Shown here: in pieces, positions 1 through 9,463 of the stretch
How positions within the stretch are numbered: the first letter of the stretch is position 1
How the letters are laid out: the number at the start of each line of letters is the position of its first letter
Assembly: GCA_963698275.1 (NCBI GenBank)
Contig: CAVOQE010000006.1
Coordinates: 310,001 to 374,000, forward strand
From: Anderseniella sp963698275
GTDB taxonomy: Bacteria > Pseudomonadota > Alphaproteobacteria > Rhizobiales > Aestuariivirgaceae
Length of the DNA stretch: 64,000 nucleotides
Direction: 5' to 3'
Position numbers and translations under genes: made by a program
Notes under the pieces: model-generated
Told to the model about the DNA's origin: nothing
The model's input: the letters and a program-made list of their open reading frames with translations, nothing else
Databases searched by the model: none

Positions 1-139
1 TGACAGGCTATCAGCAAAACAGGGTTCCGGTCCGTCGCGACGACTGATATCCGGTGTGGCACAGCGAGACGCACCTCAACTCACGCTGAGATGCGCTCTT
101 GTGACCATGGCGTGATCGGCCGGGTGGCCGACTGAGGCG

Positions 140-1669
140 CTACTGTGCGGGCGTCTCGACCCTGGAGGACTTCACCTTCGTCCAGATGATCTTGAACAAG
201 GGCAACAGGATCAGGATGATGGCGATGACCGTGATCGGCCCGGCGATCGGGCGGGTGAAAAAGATCGTCGGGTCACCTGAAGACAACAGCAGCGACTGAC
301 GCAAGGTCGGTTCGGCAATGGGACCCAGTACGATGGCCAGCACGGCGGGCGCGAGCGGGTAGTCAAGTTTGCGCAGGAAAAATGCACCGAGACCGAAGCC
401 GAGCATTAGCCACACATCGTGCATATCCTGCGTAGCAGCATAGCCACCGACCACCGACAACACAAAGATCATCGGCGCCAGGATCGTGAACGGCATGCGC
501 AGCATCCAGATGAACAGCGGAATGAAGGCAATATTGATCACCAGCGCGAAGAAGTTCGACACATAGAATGAACCGATCAGACCCCATACAAACTCACTTT
601 GATCGGTGAACAGCCGAGGACCGGGTGTCAAGCCCCAGATGACCATACCACCAAGCAGGATGGCCGTTGTCGGCGAGCCCGGAATGCCGAGTGTCAGCAT
701 GGGCAGCATCGCACCGGTAGAGGCGGAATTGTTGGCCGCTTCAGGTGCCGCGACGCCACCTGGGTGACCCTGGCCGAATTCTTTCGGATTCCTGGCCAGC
801 ATCTTGGCTACGCCGTAGGACATGAGCGAGCCAGGCGTCGCCCCGGCAGCCGGCAGAATGCCGACAAAGAAGCCGAGGAAGGAGCCGATGGCGGTCCCTT
901 TCCAGCCGCGCCGCATGCCTTCCTTCGCATCTGACACAATACCCTTGACGGTCATCTTCGCATCCGTGGAAGTGATCTTGCCTCGGGTTGAATCGATGGT
1001 CCAGAGCATCTCGCCGATGCCGTATACCCCAATGGCCAGCACCAGGAAGTTAACCCCATGCAGGAAACCGGAAATGTCGAAAAAAACCAGCCTTGGCGCG
1101 CCGGAAATCTCGTCATAGCCGACAGCTGCAAACACCAGGCCAATACAGATCGAGAAGACGGTCTTTGGAATATCGTCACCCCCCAGACCCACAAACGTCG
1201 CAAATGCAAGCAGCATCAGTGCGAAAATTTCCGGATTGCCGAAACTCAGCGCTACCGTGGCAAGCGGTGGTGCAAATGCGGTAAACAGCACATTTGAGAC
1301 CGTTCCACCGATGAACGAAGCAATCGCAGCCGTTATAAGCGCCAGACTTGCCCTGCCCTTCAAGGCCAGCGGTCTGCCGTCAAACGTTGTCGCAACGGCC
1401 GTTGAAGCACCTGGAATTCCGAGTGTTATCGAACTGATTGCCCCGCCATACATGGCGCCATAATAGATAGCGGCAAGAAATATGATCGCCGATGCCGGCG
1501 GGACCAGGAAGGTGATCGGCAGCAGGATGGCCACGCCGTTCACGGATCCAAGCCCCGGCATGGCACCAATGAACAAGCCCAGCGTCACACCGACTATAAT
1601 CAACATGAGATTGGTTGGTTGCAGTGACAACCACAAGCCGTCACTGAGCAGTCCGAGAATTTCCATCAT
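140..1669 (-). CDS. tctA: Tripartite tricarboxylate transporter large permease, TctA
   Basis: This is the large membrane subunit (509 aa, the usual length) of a tripartite tricarboxylate transporter. It carries the substrate across the inner membrane using an ion gradient, not ATP. The protein is almost entirely hydrophobic, with about a dozen membrane segments. It contains the family's duplicated Gly/Pro-rich signature: GAMPGLGSVNG near residue 36 and GILPAAGATPG near residue 268. It is the last gene of tctC-tctB-tctA, 45 bp after tctB. The start is ambiguous between two adjacent Met codons. The substrate cannot be read from sequence. The oxalate operon just upstream makes a di- or tricarboxylate plausible (inference). 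Family assignment is very secure. Confidence 0.95.
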   Translation of the reverse strand: MMEILGLLSDGLWLSLQPTNLMLIIVGVTLGLFIGAMPGLGSVNGVAILLPITFLVPPASAIIFLAAIYYGAMYGGAISSITLGIPGASTAVATTFDGRPLALKGRASLALITAAIASFIGGTVSNVLFTAFAPPLATVALSFGNPEIFALMLLAFATFVGLGGDDIPKTVFSICIGLVFAAVGYDEISGAPRLVFFDISGFLHGVNFLVLAIGVYGIGEMLWTIDSTRGKITSTDAKMTVKGIVSDAKEGMRRGWKGTAIGSFLGFFVGILPAAGATPGSLMSYGVAKMLARNPKEFGQGHPGGVAAPEAANNSASTGAMLPMLTLGIPGSPTTAILLGGMVIWGLTPGPRLFTDQSEFVWGLIGSFYVSNFFALVINIAFIPLFIWMLRMPFTILAPMIFVLSVVGGYAATQDMHDVWLMLGFGLGAFFLRKLDYPLAPAVLAIVLGPIAEPTLRQSLLLSSGDPTIFFTRPIAGPITVIAIILILLPLFKIIWTKVKSSRVETPAQ

Positions 1670-1714
1670 GATGTCACAAGCCCCTCGCCTGCAGCGCCAT
1701 CAGGCGCGCTTCGG

Positions 1715-2218
1715 TCAATAGATAATCGTGTTGAGATAATTGAAAACAGGCTCAAGAAACTTCATGCCCTTGGGCAGCGTGATACGCATGAGCGCTTCGA
1801 AGAAAAAGAAGAACACAACCGGCACCAGTGTCGCGATTGTCATGGTTAGCGTCCATGTATGACGGCCGAGAAAGCGCAGATAGTAGATCAGGAAGACAAA
1901 CATCGCGCCGTACATGGAAATTATGTTGATCAATGCGATGAAGCCGAAAATACCGCCGCCGACAAGCAACAGCATTTTCTTGCCATAGCCATCGAGAAAC
2001 GGTTCCGTTGATTGCGAGGGGGGCGAGGTTTGCCGAAACCAGTTGACCGCAATGAAGCCGGTGCAAATCAACATAATGCCGGAAAGCCAGAACGGCCAGG
2101 CACCGCCACCCGGGCCTTCGCCCGTGATATAGCCAATATTCAACTCGGTGCTTTTCCACATCAGATAGACTGACATCAAAGCCAGAATACCAGCGGTAAC
2201 TATTTCTGCACGCCGCAT
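1715..2218 (-). CDS. tctB: Tripartite tricarboxylate transporter small membrane subunit, TctB
   Basis: Small four-helix membrane subunit (167 aa) that partners TctA. The visible hydrophobic stretches are at about residues 5-22, 42-60, 84-105 and 115-155, the expected TctB pattern. A gap of about 143 bp holding a stem-loop separates it from tctC upstream, and it lies 45 bp before tctA. TctB sequences are poorly conserved, so the call rests on topology, length and its position between tctC and tctA. Confidence 0.9.
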   Translation of the reverse strand: MRRAEIVTAGILALMSVYLMWKSTELNIGYITGEGPGGGAWPFWLSGIMLICTGFIAVNWFRQTSPPSQSTEPFLDGYGKKMLLLVGGGIFGFIALINIISMYGAMFVFLIYYLRFLGRHTWTLTMTIATLVPVVFFFFFEALMRITLPKGMKFLEPVFNYLNTIIY

Positions 2219-2295
2219 GGCGGCTCCTCCAATACGTCCTCAATCGAGCGTGCCGAAGGCTCGCGCGTGAAGACGAATACTTCATTTTCAGGGGG

Positions 2296-2331
2296 CTGGA
2301 GCAGTCAGTTCAACTGATCTGATTGCTCCAG
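2296..2331 (-). terminator. Stem-loop between tctC and tctB
   Basis: Inverted repeat: CTGGAGCA (2296-2303) pairs with TGCTCCAG (2324-2331), and inside it TCAGTT (2305-2310) pairs with AACTGA (2312-2317). It lies just after the tctC stop and before tctB, with no clear U-run on the minus strand. It is more likely an mRNA-stabilising or attenuating hairpin, raising binding-protein levels over membrane subunits, than a full terminator (inference). Confidence 0.55.
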
Positions 2332-2361
2332 CTTATTGCATACAATCCTTGTGCGCCGAAA

Positions 2362-3339
2362 TTAGCCGCCGATTGCTTTCAGCAGCTCGTTGTGCCGGTC
2401 GACCTGGGTCTTCCAGTACTCTTTCTGGGTTGCAGCATCCATCGGCAGCGGTTCAAGGCTTTCAGACTTCATATATGTCTGCCACTCTTCAGTGTCGTAA
2501 ATCTTCCCGAAGAGATCGCGGTAGTAGGCAGCAGCCTCGTCCGACATTCCCGGCGCACCAACAACGGCACGCTGGTTGTAGTAGGAGAAGTCCTTGCCCA
2601 GTTCCTTGACAGTGCGCGTTTCCGGCAGGTTCGGCAGGCGTTCATCAGAAAACGCAATCAACGGGACCACGTCACCCGATTCATAAAAACCCTTGGCTTC
2701 CGAAGGGTTGTTCACGGACGCCATGATCTGCTGGCCGGCGAGATCCTTGGCCACGGCACCGCCACCCTTGTACGGGATGTACTTGATCTTCACATCGAAG
2801 TTCTTTTCCATCCACGCAATGACGATGGAGTCTTCCTGACCCTTGCCGGTACCGCCCATGACGTATTCACCATTGTCTGCTTTTACCTTCTCAAGCCATT
2901 CCTCGAACGTCTTGATACCCGAATCCTTGTGGACCCAAAGAACAAACGGATCCACACCCATCATCGTAATTGGTGTGAACGTCTGAATGTCGATGCCAAG
3001 GTTTGGCTGGCGTATCGGTGTGGTAAAGAAGGAATTCAATGTGACCAGAATGGAGTGATCCTTGTCGCTGGCACCGTTCAGGGCGATCAGCGCTTCAGCA
3101 CCTGAACCGCCACCCTTGTTGTTCGGCACGAGCGGGCGAACCGTCAGCTTCTTCTTTTCAGCCACAGACTGGATGAAGCGGGCGATCTGATCGGCACCAC
3201 CGCCGGCACCGGCCATGATGACGAAGTCAATCGGCTTGGTCGGCTCCCAGGCATGAGCCGGAGTTGTCGCAGTGACAACGGACGCCATCATCCCTGTTGC
3301 AAACATGAATCCGAGTGCAATTCTTCTAGTAAGTTTCAT
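2362..3339 (-). CDS. tctC: Tripartite tricarboxylate transporter substrate-binding protein, TctC
   Basis: Periplasmic solute receptor (325 aa from the chosen start) that delivers a carboxylate to TctAB. The N-terminus is a typical Sec signal: MKLTRR, a hydrophobic core, and cleavage after PAHA before WEPTKPID. The Bug/TctC hallmarks IMAGAGGGADQIAR and VPNNKGGGSG follow. The ATG at 3339 is preferred over an in-frame codon 13 residues upstream because GGGAGA lies just before it and the signal peptide then begins correctly. It is first in tctCBA. A palindromic operator (3509-3518) lies upstream. The ligand is unknown; oxalate or a related dicarboxylate would fit the adjacent operon (inference). 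Confidence 0.93.
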   Translation of the reverse strand: MKLTRRIALGFMFATGMMASVVTATTPAHAWEPTKPIDFVIMAGAGGGADQIARFIQSVAEKKKLTVRPLVPNNKGGGSGAEALIALNGASDKDHSILVTLNSFFTTPIRQPNLGIDIQTFTPITMMGVDPFVLWVHKDSGIKTFEEWLEKVKADNGEYVMGGTGKGQEDSIVIAWMEKNFDVKIKYIPYKGGGAVAKDLAGQQIMASVNNPSEAKGFYESGDVVPLIAFSDERLPNLPETRTVKELGKDFSYYNQRAVVGAPGMSDEAAAYYRDLFGKIYDTEEWQTYMKSESLEPLPMDAATQKEYWKTQVDRHNELLKAIGG

Positions 3340-3755
3340 TCTATTTCTCCCTTTGGGGTCGTTGACAACAGCACCCATGTTAGGTCGCTGCTACAAAATT
3401 GAAACTCTGGCCACCAGACCGCCGAATCTGCTGCCGGCTTATTTCCGGTACCTGTCCACATTGTGGAACCATCTGTTATATCAGCCAAAATCAAAAAATC
3501 TTGGCGTGTGGTATACCAGTCGATGACCGGATCGTATCAGATTGGCGGTCGGCATCAAGCAAAACCGGACAGGTTGTCGCAGATTCTGTGATGTTTTTCC
3601 GCACAGTGGTTGCTCCTTTCTCCTATGGCTTACAGATCAGACTGAATCCGGATTGAAACACCAAAACCGAAACACCTGACTGCTTCAAAAACTGTTAGAG
3701 TAACAATGTGGATTCATTCAGACCCATGTTGCTCCAGATCGCATCCAAATTCCTT
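3340..3755. promoter_or_regulatory. Intergenic control region upstream of tctC
   Basis: A 416-bp stretch with no credible gene, between the usp gene (oxalate operon end) and tctC. It is noticeably more AT-rich than the flanking genes. It contains the 10-bp palindrome at 3509-3518 and must hold the tctCBA promoter. I could not assign convincing -35/-10 boxes by eye. Confidence 0.5.
3509..3518. promoter_or_regulatory. Candidate GntR-family operator upstream of tctC
   Basis: Perfect palindrome TGGTATACCA. It matches the FadR-subfamily consensus of GGT and ACC half-sites and is identical to the palindrome at 9464-9473 upstream of the GntR regulator. It lies 170 bp upstream of the tctC start. The identical site suggests the oxalate-operon GntR protein also controls tctCBA. 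Confidence 0.6.
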
Positions 3756-4616
3756 CTAGTGCGCCATCAGTACAGGCATATCTGAATGATCGACAACGTA
3801 TTGTGTTGCACCCCCAAAAACCATTTCCCGACCCCGGCTTGAGCCATAAGCACCCATCAGGAGACAATCCGCATCGACCGATTTGGCACCCTCGAGCAAT
3901 GCCTTGCCCGCATTGCTGCCAGACTTGATTTCAGTATGGGTTGCCTTGACATCGTGATCGGCCAGGAAGTTCAGCAGATGCGCGCCGGTAAGCTCCAGCT
4001 TGTCACCGGCCATGGTCATGACAGACACCTTGTCAGCGGTGGTCAGGATCGGCATTGCCAGTGATACAGCTCGGGCAGCTTCGCGTGATCCGTTCCACGC
4101 CACGGCAATATGGCTGCCGATCTTTTTGGGTGGCGCCGACGGCGGGCACATCATCACGAGCGAACCTGTATTTACCAGCGCTGCCTCAAGTGTGTTGCGG
4201 CCCATCGCCCTGTCGCGGTCAGGACGCGCGACCGCGACAATATCAGCCAACCGGCCACGCGCCGACACGATATTAGCCTGCTTGCCACGCTCGATGCGCC
4301 AGGTTGCAGTCAGCTTGTTCTTGGGGTGAGATTTGCCAATATCAATGATTGTCAGCTTGTTGGCGCGGGCATAATCTTCGAATTGTTGCGTGATCTGCGC
4401 CTCTTCTGCATTGGCAAGTTCATCGCCGGATTTGGCAATCTGGTCACGCAAAATGGCCGGGATGGACACACCAAACGGGATCAGGTCTTCCGGTGCCGGG
4501 CGGCAATGCACTGCCTCGATATGCCCGATCTTGCCAGCCAGCGCGAGCGCGTGATCAAGCACGTTCTCGCCTTTGCCATCGTTCCTGATCGGAACAAATA
4601 TTCTGCGAATTGCCAT
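3756..4616 (-). CDS. Tandem universal stress protein (UspA family)
   Basis: A 286-aa cytoplasmic protein made of two Usp folds (about residues 1-140 and 150-286). The first opens with RRIFVPI and the second with SHIAVAWNGS. The C-terminal half ends with the nucleotide-binding loop GAYGSSRGREMVFGG, fitting the G-2X-G-9X-G pattern of ATP-binding Usp proteins. The N-terminal half looks degenerate. It is the last gene of the oxalate operon, 13 bp after the formyltransferase gene. Usp proteins often respond to energy or acid stress; a role during oxalate catabolism is inference. Confidence 0.88.
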   Translation of the reverse strand: MAIRRIFVPIRNDGKGENVLDHALALAGKIGHIEAVHCRPAPEDLIPFGVSIPAILRDQIAKSGDELANAEEAQITQQFEDYARANKLTIIDIGKSHPKNKLTATWRIERGKQANIVSARGRLADIVAVARPDRDRAMGRNTLEAALVNTGSLVMMCPPSAPPKKIGSHIAVAWNGSREAARAVSLAMPILTTADKVSVMTMAGDKLELTGAHLLNFLADHDVKATHTEIKSGSNAGKALLEGAKSVDADCLLMGAYGSSRGREMVFGGATQYVVDHSDMPVLMAH

Positions 4617-4629
4617 AATACCCTGGTTC

Positions 4630-5580
4630 CTAACTGCCCAACACTGTTCCGGCCGCGATACCTGCCTGCCCTGCCCAGTCCTGGGCAGTCATCTTTTCAC
4701 CACCGGCAGGCCGGACCCGCTTGACACAAATCCGCCCGCCGATCAGTTGCACGACGACACCTTCATCCGAGACACTGACGACTTTAGAGGAGACACCGTC
4801 ACCGGCCACCAATTTGCAGTCGTAAATCTGCACCTCGTTGCCATTCAGCGTTGTCCAGGCACCGGGGCTCGGGTTGGTGCCGCGGATCAGATCGTAAACC
4901 TGTTTTACCGGCTTGTTCCAGTCAATCCTGGCATGCTTCTTCGTGCAGCGCCGTTCGTATGTTGCGAAGGCCTCGTCCGGTACAATGCGTGGCGGCTCGC
5001 CCGAACGGAACAGGTCACAGACGTCCAGCACGCTTTCAATGGCAGACGGGTAGATTTTCTTGAAGTAGAGATTGATCACCGTGTCATCCGGCGCGATATC
5101 GCACTCCCACTGCATGAGACTGTCGCCTTCATCGAGCCCGTCGGTTGGATAGAACCAGCTATAGCCCGACTTGGTTGACCCCATGATGATCGGCCAGTTC
5201 ACCGCACTGGGACCACGATGCAGTGGCAACAGCGAGGGGTGAAAGCAGATTGACCCCAGTTTCGGCGTATCGCGGGCGGCTTCCGGCACGAAAACGTTGA
5301 CGAAAGCCATGACCATCAGGTCGGCATTGCAGGATGCCAGCGTGTCCAGCGCTTCGCGCGTGTCGAAATCCGCAGGCTGATGTACGGCCAGGCCCTGTTC
5401 CAGCGCAAACTCCTTGATCGGGTCGACCGGCCTGCCCTCCCGGTCGGGTTCGCAATACACCGCGACAACTTCGTCCTTACCGGCTTCAAGTATTTTTGCC
5501 AGCGCATCCTTGCCGAATGCCTGTTGACCCATGACGATAAGGCGCATGGGATCGCCGGGTTTTTGCCAGTTCGTTGTCAT
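4630..5580 (-). CDS. Formyltransferase-fold protein resembling the 10-formyl-THF hydrolase domain
   Basis: A 316-aa protein of the Fmt/10-formyltetrahydrofolate hydrolase fold. The N-terminal Rossmann-like part (from RLIVMGQQAFG) contains the catalytic loop HPSLLPLHRG near residue 130 and GLDEGDSL near residue 160. The C-terminal part has IDWNKPVKQVYDLIRG then PGAWT, closely recalling the hydrolase domain of animal ALDH1L1 rather than true methionyl-tRNA formyltransferase. The start at 5580 is supported by GGGAG eight bases upstream. It lies 23 bp after frc. In this context it may move the formyl group of formyl-CoA to or from tetrahydrofolate, or release formate from 10-formyl-THF; both are inference. 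Confidence 0.75.
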   Translation of the reverse strand: MTTNWQKPGDPMRLIVMGQQAFGKDALAKILEAGKDEVVAVYCEPDREGRPVDPIKEFALEQGLAVHQPADFDTREALDTLASCNADLMVMAFVNVFVPEAARDTPKLGSICFHPSLLPLHRGPSAVNWPIIMGSTKSGYSWFYPTDGLDEGDSLMQWECDIAPDDTVINLYFKKIYPSAIESVLDVCDLFRSGEPPRIVPDEAFATYERRCTKKHARIDWNKPVKQVYDLIRGTNPSPGAWTTLNGNEVQIYDCKLVAGDGVSSKVVSVSDEGVVVQLIGGRICVKRVRPAGGEKMTAQDWAGQAGIAAGTVLGS

Positions 5581-5603
5581 CAGAGTTACTCCCGATCGTC
5601 TTG

Positions 5604-6875
5604 TTATTCAGCCGCCTGCTTCATGTCGCCAATGGCACCGGAAGCCCTGATCTGATCAACCTCGTCTGCGGAATAGCCCAGCACCTGTGTCAGAATTTCT
5701 TCGGTGTGTTCGCCCAGCAATGGCGAGCGTTTCACCTCGGCAGGAGACTCCGACAGTTTTACCGGCATGCCCACTGTCAGATAAGCTCCGCGCTCGGGAT
5801 GATCCACCTCAACGACCGTTTCGGTTGCCCGCAATGACGGCTCTTCGGCAATCTCCTTCATCGACAGTATCGGGCCGACGGGAATGTCCTGCGGATTGCA
5901 GATTTCCATAACCTCGAACTTGGTCTTGGTCTTTGTCCATTGCTCAACGCGCTCGAATATCTGTTCCAGCTTGTCCAGACGCGCAGGCGGTGTCGCATAG
6001 CCCGGATCGGTTTTCCAATCTGGCTCACCGATGGTGTCACAGACCTTCTCCCAGACCGCCGCCTGGGTGATGAAATAGGTGTAGGCATTGGGGTCGGTTT
6101 CCCAGCCCTTGCACTTGAGAATGGCACCTGGCTGACCACCACCTGAATCATTTCCGGCACGCGGTGTCGCTTCACCGAATTCAATGCCCTTGCCGGCCTG
6201 CGTATACTCGTTCAACGGCCCGTGAGCCAGGCGCTGCTGATCACGCAATTTCACACGGCACAGGTTCAAAACACTATCCTGCATGGCTGCCAGCACGCGC
6301 TGGCCCTTGCCGGAATGAGTGCGCTGGTAAAGCGCCGACACAATGCCGAATGCCAGATGAAGGCCAGTACCGGAATCACCGATCTGCGCGCCGGTCACCA
6401 ATGGCGGTCCATCCAGAAAACCGGTCGTGGAGGCGGACCCGCCTGCACACTGGGCCACGTTTTCGTAGACCTTGCAGTCTTCATACGGGCCGGGACCGAA
6501 GCCCTTGACCGAGGCATAGATCATCTTCGGGTTGAGTTCCTGTATCCGTTCCCAGGTAAGCCCCATGCGGTCAAGCGCGCCGGGGGCAAAGTTTTCCACC
6601 AGCACGTCACAGGTTTTCACCAACCGCTCGAGCACATCCTTGCCCTGCTCGGTCTTGGAGTTGAGCGTTATGGAACGCTTGTTGTGGTTGAGCATGGTGA
6701 AGTACAAGGAGTCGGCGTTGGGCACGTCGCGCAGCTGACCGCGCGTCGCATCGCCTACGCCGGGGCGTTCCACCTTGATCACGTCTGCGCCAAGCCATGC
6801 CAGAAGCTGGGTGCAGGTTGGACCGGATTGAACGTGAGTGAAGTCCAGAACCTTCACGCCTTTGAGTGCTTTCAT
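5604..6875 (-). CDS. frc: Formyl-CoA:oxalate CoA-transferase (class III, CaiB/BaiF family)
   Basis: It activates oxalate by exchanging CoA with formyl-CoA, giving oxalyl-CoA and formate. The 423-aa length fits the class III CoA-transferase family. The N-terminus (KVLDFTHVQSGPTCTQLLAW, then VIKVERPG) is typical. The motif GDSGTG places Asp167 where the catalytic Asp169 of the Oxalobacter enzyme lies, and the glycine-rich stretch RAGNDSGGGQPG is also present. It is 29 bp after oxc, which uses its product, so oxalate rather than another acyl group is the likely substrate. Cytoplasmic. Confidence 0.93.
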   Translation of the reverse strand: MKALKGVKVLDFTHVQSGPTCTQLLAWLGADVIKVERPGVGDATRGQLRDVPNADSLYFTMLNHNKRSITLNSKTEQGKDVLERLVKTCDVLVENFAPGALDRMGLTWERIQELNPKMIYASVKGFGPGPYEDCKVYENVAQCAGGSASTTGFLDGPPLVTGAQIGDSGTGLHLAFGIVSALYQRTHSGKGQRVLAAMQDSVLNLCRVKLRDQQRLAHGPLNEYTQAGKGIEFGEATPRAGNDSGGGQPGAILKCKGWETDPNAYTYFITQAAVWEKVCDTIGEPDWKTDPGYATPPARLDKLEQIFERVEQWTKTKTKFEVMEICNPQDIPVGPILSMKEIAEEPSLRATETVVEVDHPERGAYLTVGMPVKLSESPAEVKRSPLLGEHTEEILTQVLGYSADEVDQIRASGAIGDMKQAAE

Positions 6876-6904
6876 GTCTTCTTCCTGTTCACGAACATGG
6901 GATT

Positions 6905-8656
6905 CTATTTCTTTTTCTTGACGACGCTTTGCGGATTGAGAGAACCGATGTTCCCGCTCTCCTTTCCGGCCGCCGGGTCAATGGCAGCGTTGATCAGTGT
7001 CGGCTTGCCGCTATCCATTGCTTCACTGGCGGCCCGATAGAGCTCATCGGGATTTGACGCGTGAATGCCAACGCCACCAAAGGCTTCCATCATCATGTCA
7101 TAGCGGGAGTTTTCGACAAACACGGTGGGTGCGGGATCTTCGCCACCGGAGCGGTTTTCGTCGGTGCCGCGATAGATGCCATTGTTGTTGAAGACCACCA
7201 CGCAGACCGGCAGCTTGTACCGGCAAATCGTCTCAATCTCCATTCCGGAAAAACCAAAAGCGCTGTCGCCCTCGACGGCCAATACCGGCTTGCCCGTCTC
7301 GACGGCTGCCGCAATAGCCGATCCCATACCGACACCCATCACGCCCCACGTGCCCACATCCAGCCGCTTGCGGGGCTGATACATGTCGATGATCGAGCGG
7401 GCGAAATCAAGCGTGTTGGCGCCTTCATTTACCAGGATCGCGTCAGGCCGTTCCTTGATGACACGCTTCAAAGATCCCAGCGCGCCGGCATAGTTCATCG
7501 GCGAATTGTTGTTCTGCAATGTAGGAGCCATGCGCTCGATATTGGCATCTCTCTTGGCCTTGACGGCAGTTGTCCATTCTTCAGGGGGCAGTTTCCAGTC
7601 GTCACCCATGGCATCGATCAGGGCCGACAGACACGAGCCGATATCACCTACAACAGGTGCTGCTATTTCGACATTGCTGTCCATCTCTTTGGGCTCAATG
7701 TCGATCTGCACGAATTTCGTTGAATGCGGTTCGCCCCATTGCTTGCCTTTGCCATGGGAAAGCAGCCAGTTGAGGCGGGCACCGACCATGATCACGACGT
7801 CGGATTCCTTCAACACCAGCGAGCGCGCCGGTCCGGCCGACTGCTCATGGGTGTCGGGCAACAGGCCTTTGGCCATGCTCATCGGCAAATAGGGAATGCC
7901 GGATTTTTCCACAAACTCGCGAACCACATCATCGCATTGCGCGTAGGCCGCCCCCTTGCCCAGAACAATCAGCGGTTTGCTGGCCCCCTTGATCACGTCA
8001 AGTGCGCGCTTCACCGCGTCGGGTGCAGGGATTTGCGCAGGCGCGGGATCGATGACCTTGACCAGCGATTTCCGACCTTGCACTTCATCCATCACCTGCC
8101 CCAGCAGACTGCCGGGAATATCAAGATAGACGCCGCCAGGACGCCCGGAAACCGCCGCACGTATCGCCCGCGCGACCCCAATGCCGATATCCTGGGCATG
8201 CAGGATGCGGTATGCCGCCTTGCACAACGGCTTGGCGATGGCCAGTTGATCCATCTCTTCATAATCGCCCTGCATCAAGTCGACCACTTCGCGCTCGGAC
8301 GATCCCGAAATAAGGATCATCGGCCAGCAATTGGTGGTCGCATGGGCCAAGGCCGTCAGACCGTTCAGAAAGCCGGGCGCGGAAACCGTCAGGCAAATAC
8401 CCGGCTTCTTGGTCAGAAATCCCGCAATCGCGGCGGCGTTACCGGCATTTTGTTCATGACGAAATGACAGAACGCGAAGACCTTCTTCCTGCATCATGCG
8501 GCCGAGATCCGTTATCGGGATACCCGGCACACCGTAAATGGTTTCGATATTGTTCAACTTCAACGCGTCGATCAGCAGATGAAAACCATCTGTCAGATCA
8601 CCCTGGGGAGTTGCTTCGGTTTTGTTCAATGTGTGCATGGCTGCGGATGAAGACAT
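6905..8656 (-). CDS. oxc: Oxalyl-CoA decarboxylase (ThDP-dependent)
   Basis: It decarboxylates oxalyl-CoA to formyl-CoA and CO2 using thiamine diphosphate. At 583 aa it has the three-domain acetolactate-synthase-like architecture. The cofactor-activating Glu is in FRHEQNAGN (about residue 69), the central domain is around 200-340, and the metal/ThDP motif runs from GDSAFGF (about 462) to NNNGIYRG (about 490). The YGVPGIPITDLGR start is typical of oxalyl-CoA decarboxylases. It is second in the operon, 20 bp after the GntR regulator and 29 bp before frc. The pair forms the classic oxalate catabolic couple. Confidence 0.95.
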   Translation of the reverse strand: MSSSAAMHTLNKTEATPQGDLTDGFHLLIDALKLNNIETIYGVPGIPITDLGRMMQEEGLRVLSFRHEQNAGNAAAIAGFLTKKPGICLTVSAPGFLNGLTALAHATTNCWPMILISGSSEREVVDLMQGDYEEMDQLAIAKPLCKAAYRILHAQDIGIGVARAIRAAVSGRPGGVYLDIPGSLLGQVMDEVQGRKSLVKVIDPAPAQIPAPDAVKRALDVIKGASKPLIVLGKGAAYAQCDDVVREFVEKSGIPYLPMSMAKGLLPDTHEQSAGPARSLVLKESDVVIMVGARLNWLLSHGKGKQWGEPHSTKFVQIDIEPKEMDSNVEIAAPVVGDIGSCLSALIDAMGDDWKLPPEEWTTAVKAKRDANIERMAPTLQNNNSPMNYAGALGSLKRVIKERPDAILVNEGANTLDFARSIIDMYQPRKRLDVGTWGVMGVGMGSAIAAAVETGKPVLAVEGDSAFGFSGMEIETICRYKLPVCVVVFNNNGIYRGTDENRSGGEDPAPTVFVENSRYDMMMEAFGGVGIHASNPDELYRAASEAMDSGKPTLINAAIDPAAGKESGNIGSLNPQSVVKKKK

Positions 8657-8676
8657 TGGTTTTCCTGTTGTTTCAA

Positions 8677-9399
8677 TCAGTTCGAACTGGCTTTAAGTCG
8701 GCTTGAAGCGAGACCTTCCAGCCTCGTCCAGGTCCTGCGGATGTGGTCATGCAATTTCATCGTGTGTTCACGAACCAGCCTGCTCGCCAGATCGCCATCA
8801 CGTGCTTCGAGTGCTTCTATGATTTCCATGTGATCAACGACTGAGCGTGTTGCCCGGTCGCTCTCGCCCATCGCCCTGCGACGAACCGCATGCATGTGCT
8901 GGAAAAGTCCATCCGCCGTTGATTTCAATAATTTGCAGCCGGAAAGCTCCAGAATACGCTGATGAAACTGGATATTGATTTCCGAATATTCCTCAATATC
9001 CGCCCGCGCCGCATCAATGCTGTGTTTCAATGCAAACTTGCGCAATTCGCGGAGGTCCCCAGACGTCGCATTTTCTGTCGCAAGACGTACAGCCATACTT
9101 TCGAGTGCCGCCCACGTGATAATCATTTCCAGAATTTCGTCCATGCTCTTGCGCAACACGAACACACCCTTGCGCGGCAGGATCTCCACCAAACCGTCTT
9201 GTGCCAGGCGAGCGAGCGCTTCCCGGATCGGGGTGCGTGAAATTGCCAGCTTTTCGGCCATCTGCCGTTCGTCGAGCCGCAGGTCGGCACCATCTTCATA
9301 TATGTTCATGTCCAGTATGGCCGCCCGCAACACGTCATAGGTGTGATCCTTCAAAGTGAAGTTTGCAGCGATTGGCGACAATTTCTGCGTAATCGACAC
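8677..9399 (-). CDS. GntR-family transcriptional regulator (FCD domain)
   Basis: About 240 aa. A winged helix-turn-helix (about residues 10-75; RLDERQMAEKLAISRTPIRE is the recognition region) is followed by an all-helical FCD ligand domain. I chose GTG at 9399, because AAGGGAG lies upstream and because the upstream ATG at 9474 would put the palindrome at 9464-9473 inside the reading frame. It heads the oxalate operon, 20 bp before oxc. It probably senses oxalate or a related acyl compound and represses its own operon and tctCBA, given the identical palindromes. The ligand is inference. Confidence 0.9.
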   Translation of the reverse strand: MSITQKLSPIAANFTLKDHTYDVLRAAILDMNIYEDGADLRLDERQMAEKLAISRTPIREALARLAQDGLVEILPRKGVFVLRKSMDEILEMIITWAALESMAVRLATENATSGDLRELRKFALKHSIDAARADIEEYSEINIQFHQRILELSGCKLLKSTADGLFQHMHAVRRRAMGESDRATRSVVDHMEIIEALEARDGDLASRLVREHTMKLHDHIRRTWTRLEGLASSRLKASSN

Positions 9400-9463
9400 G
9401 GATCCGAAGGCTCCCTTTGTTGCTGGTTCACTGCAAGAGCACCCTGAAGTCGGGCTTTGTATC

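Noticed and set aside
1..139. Possible gene end at the left edge
   Set aside because: No frame continues convincingly from the window edge; the stretch looks like the intergenic tail after tctA.
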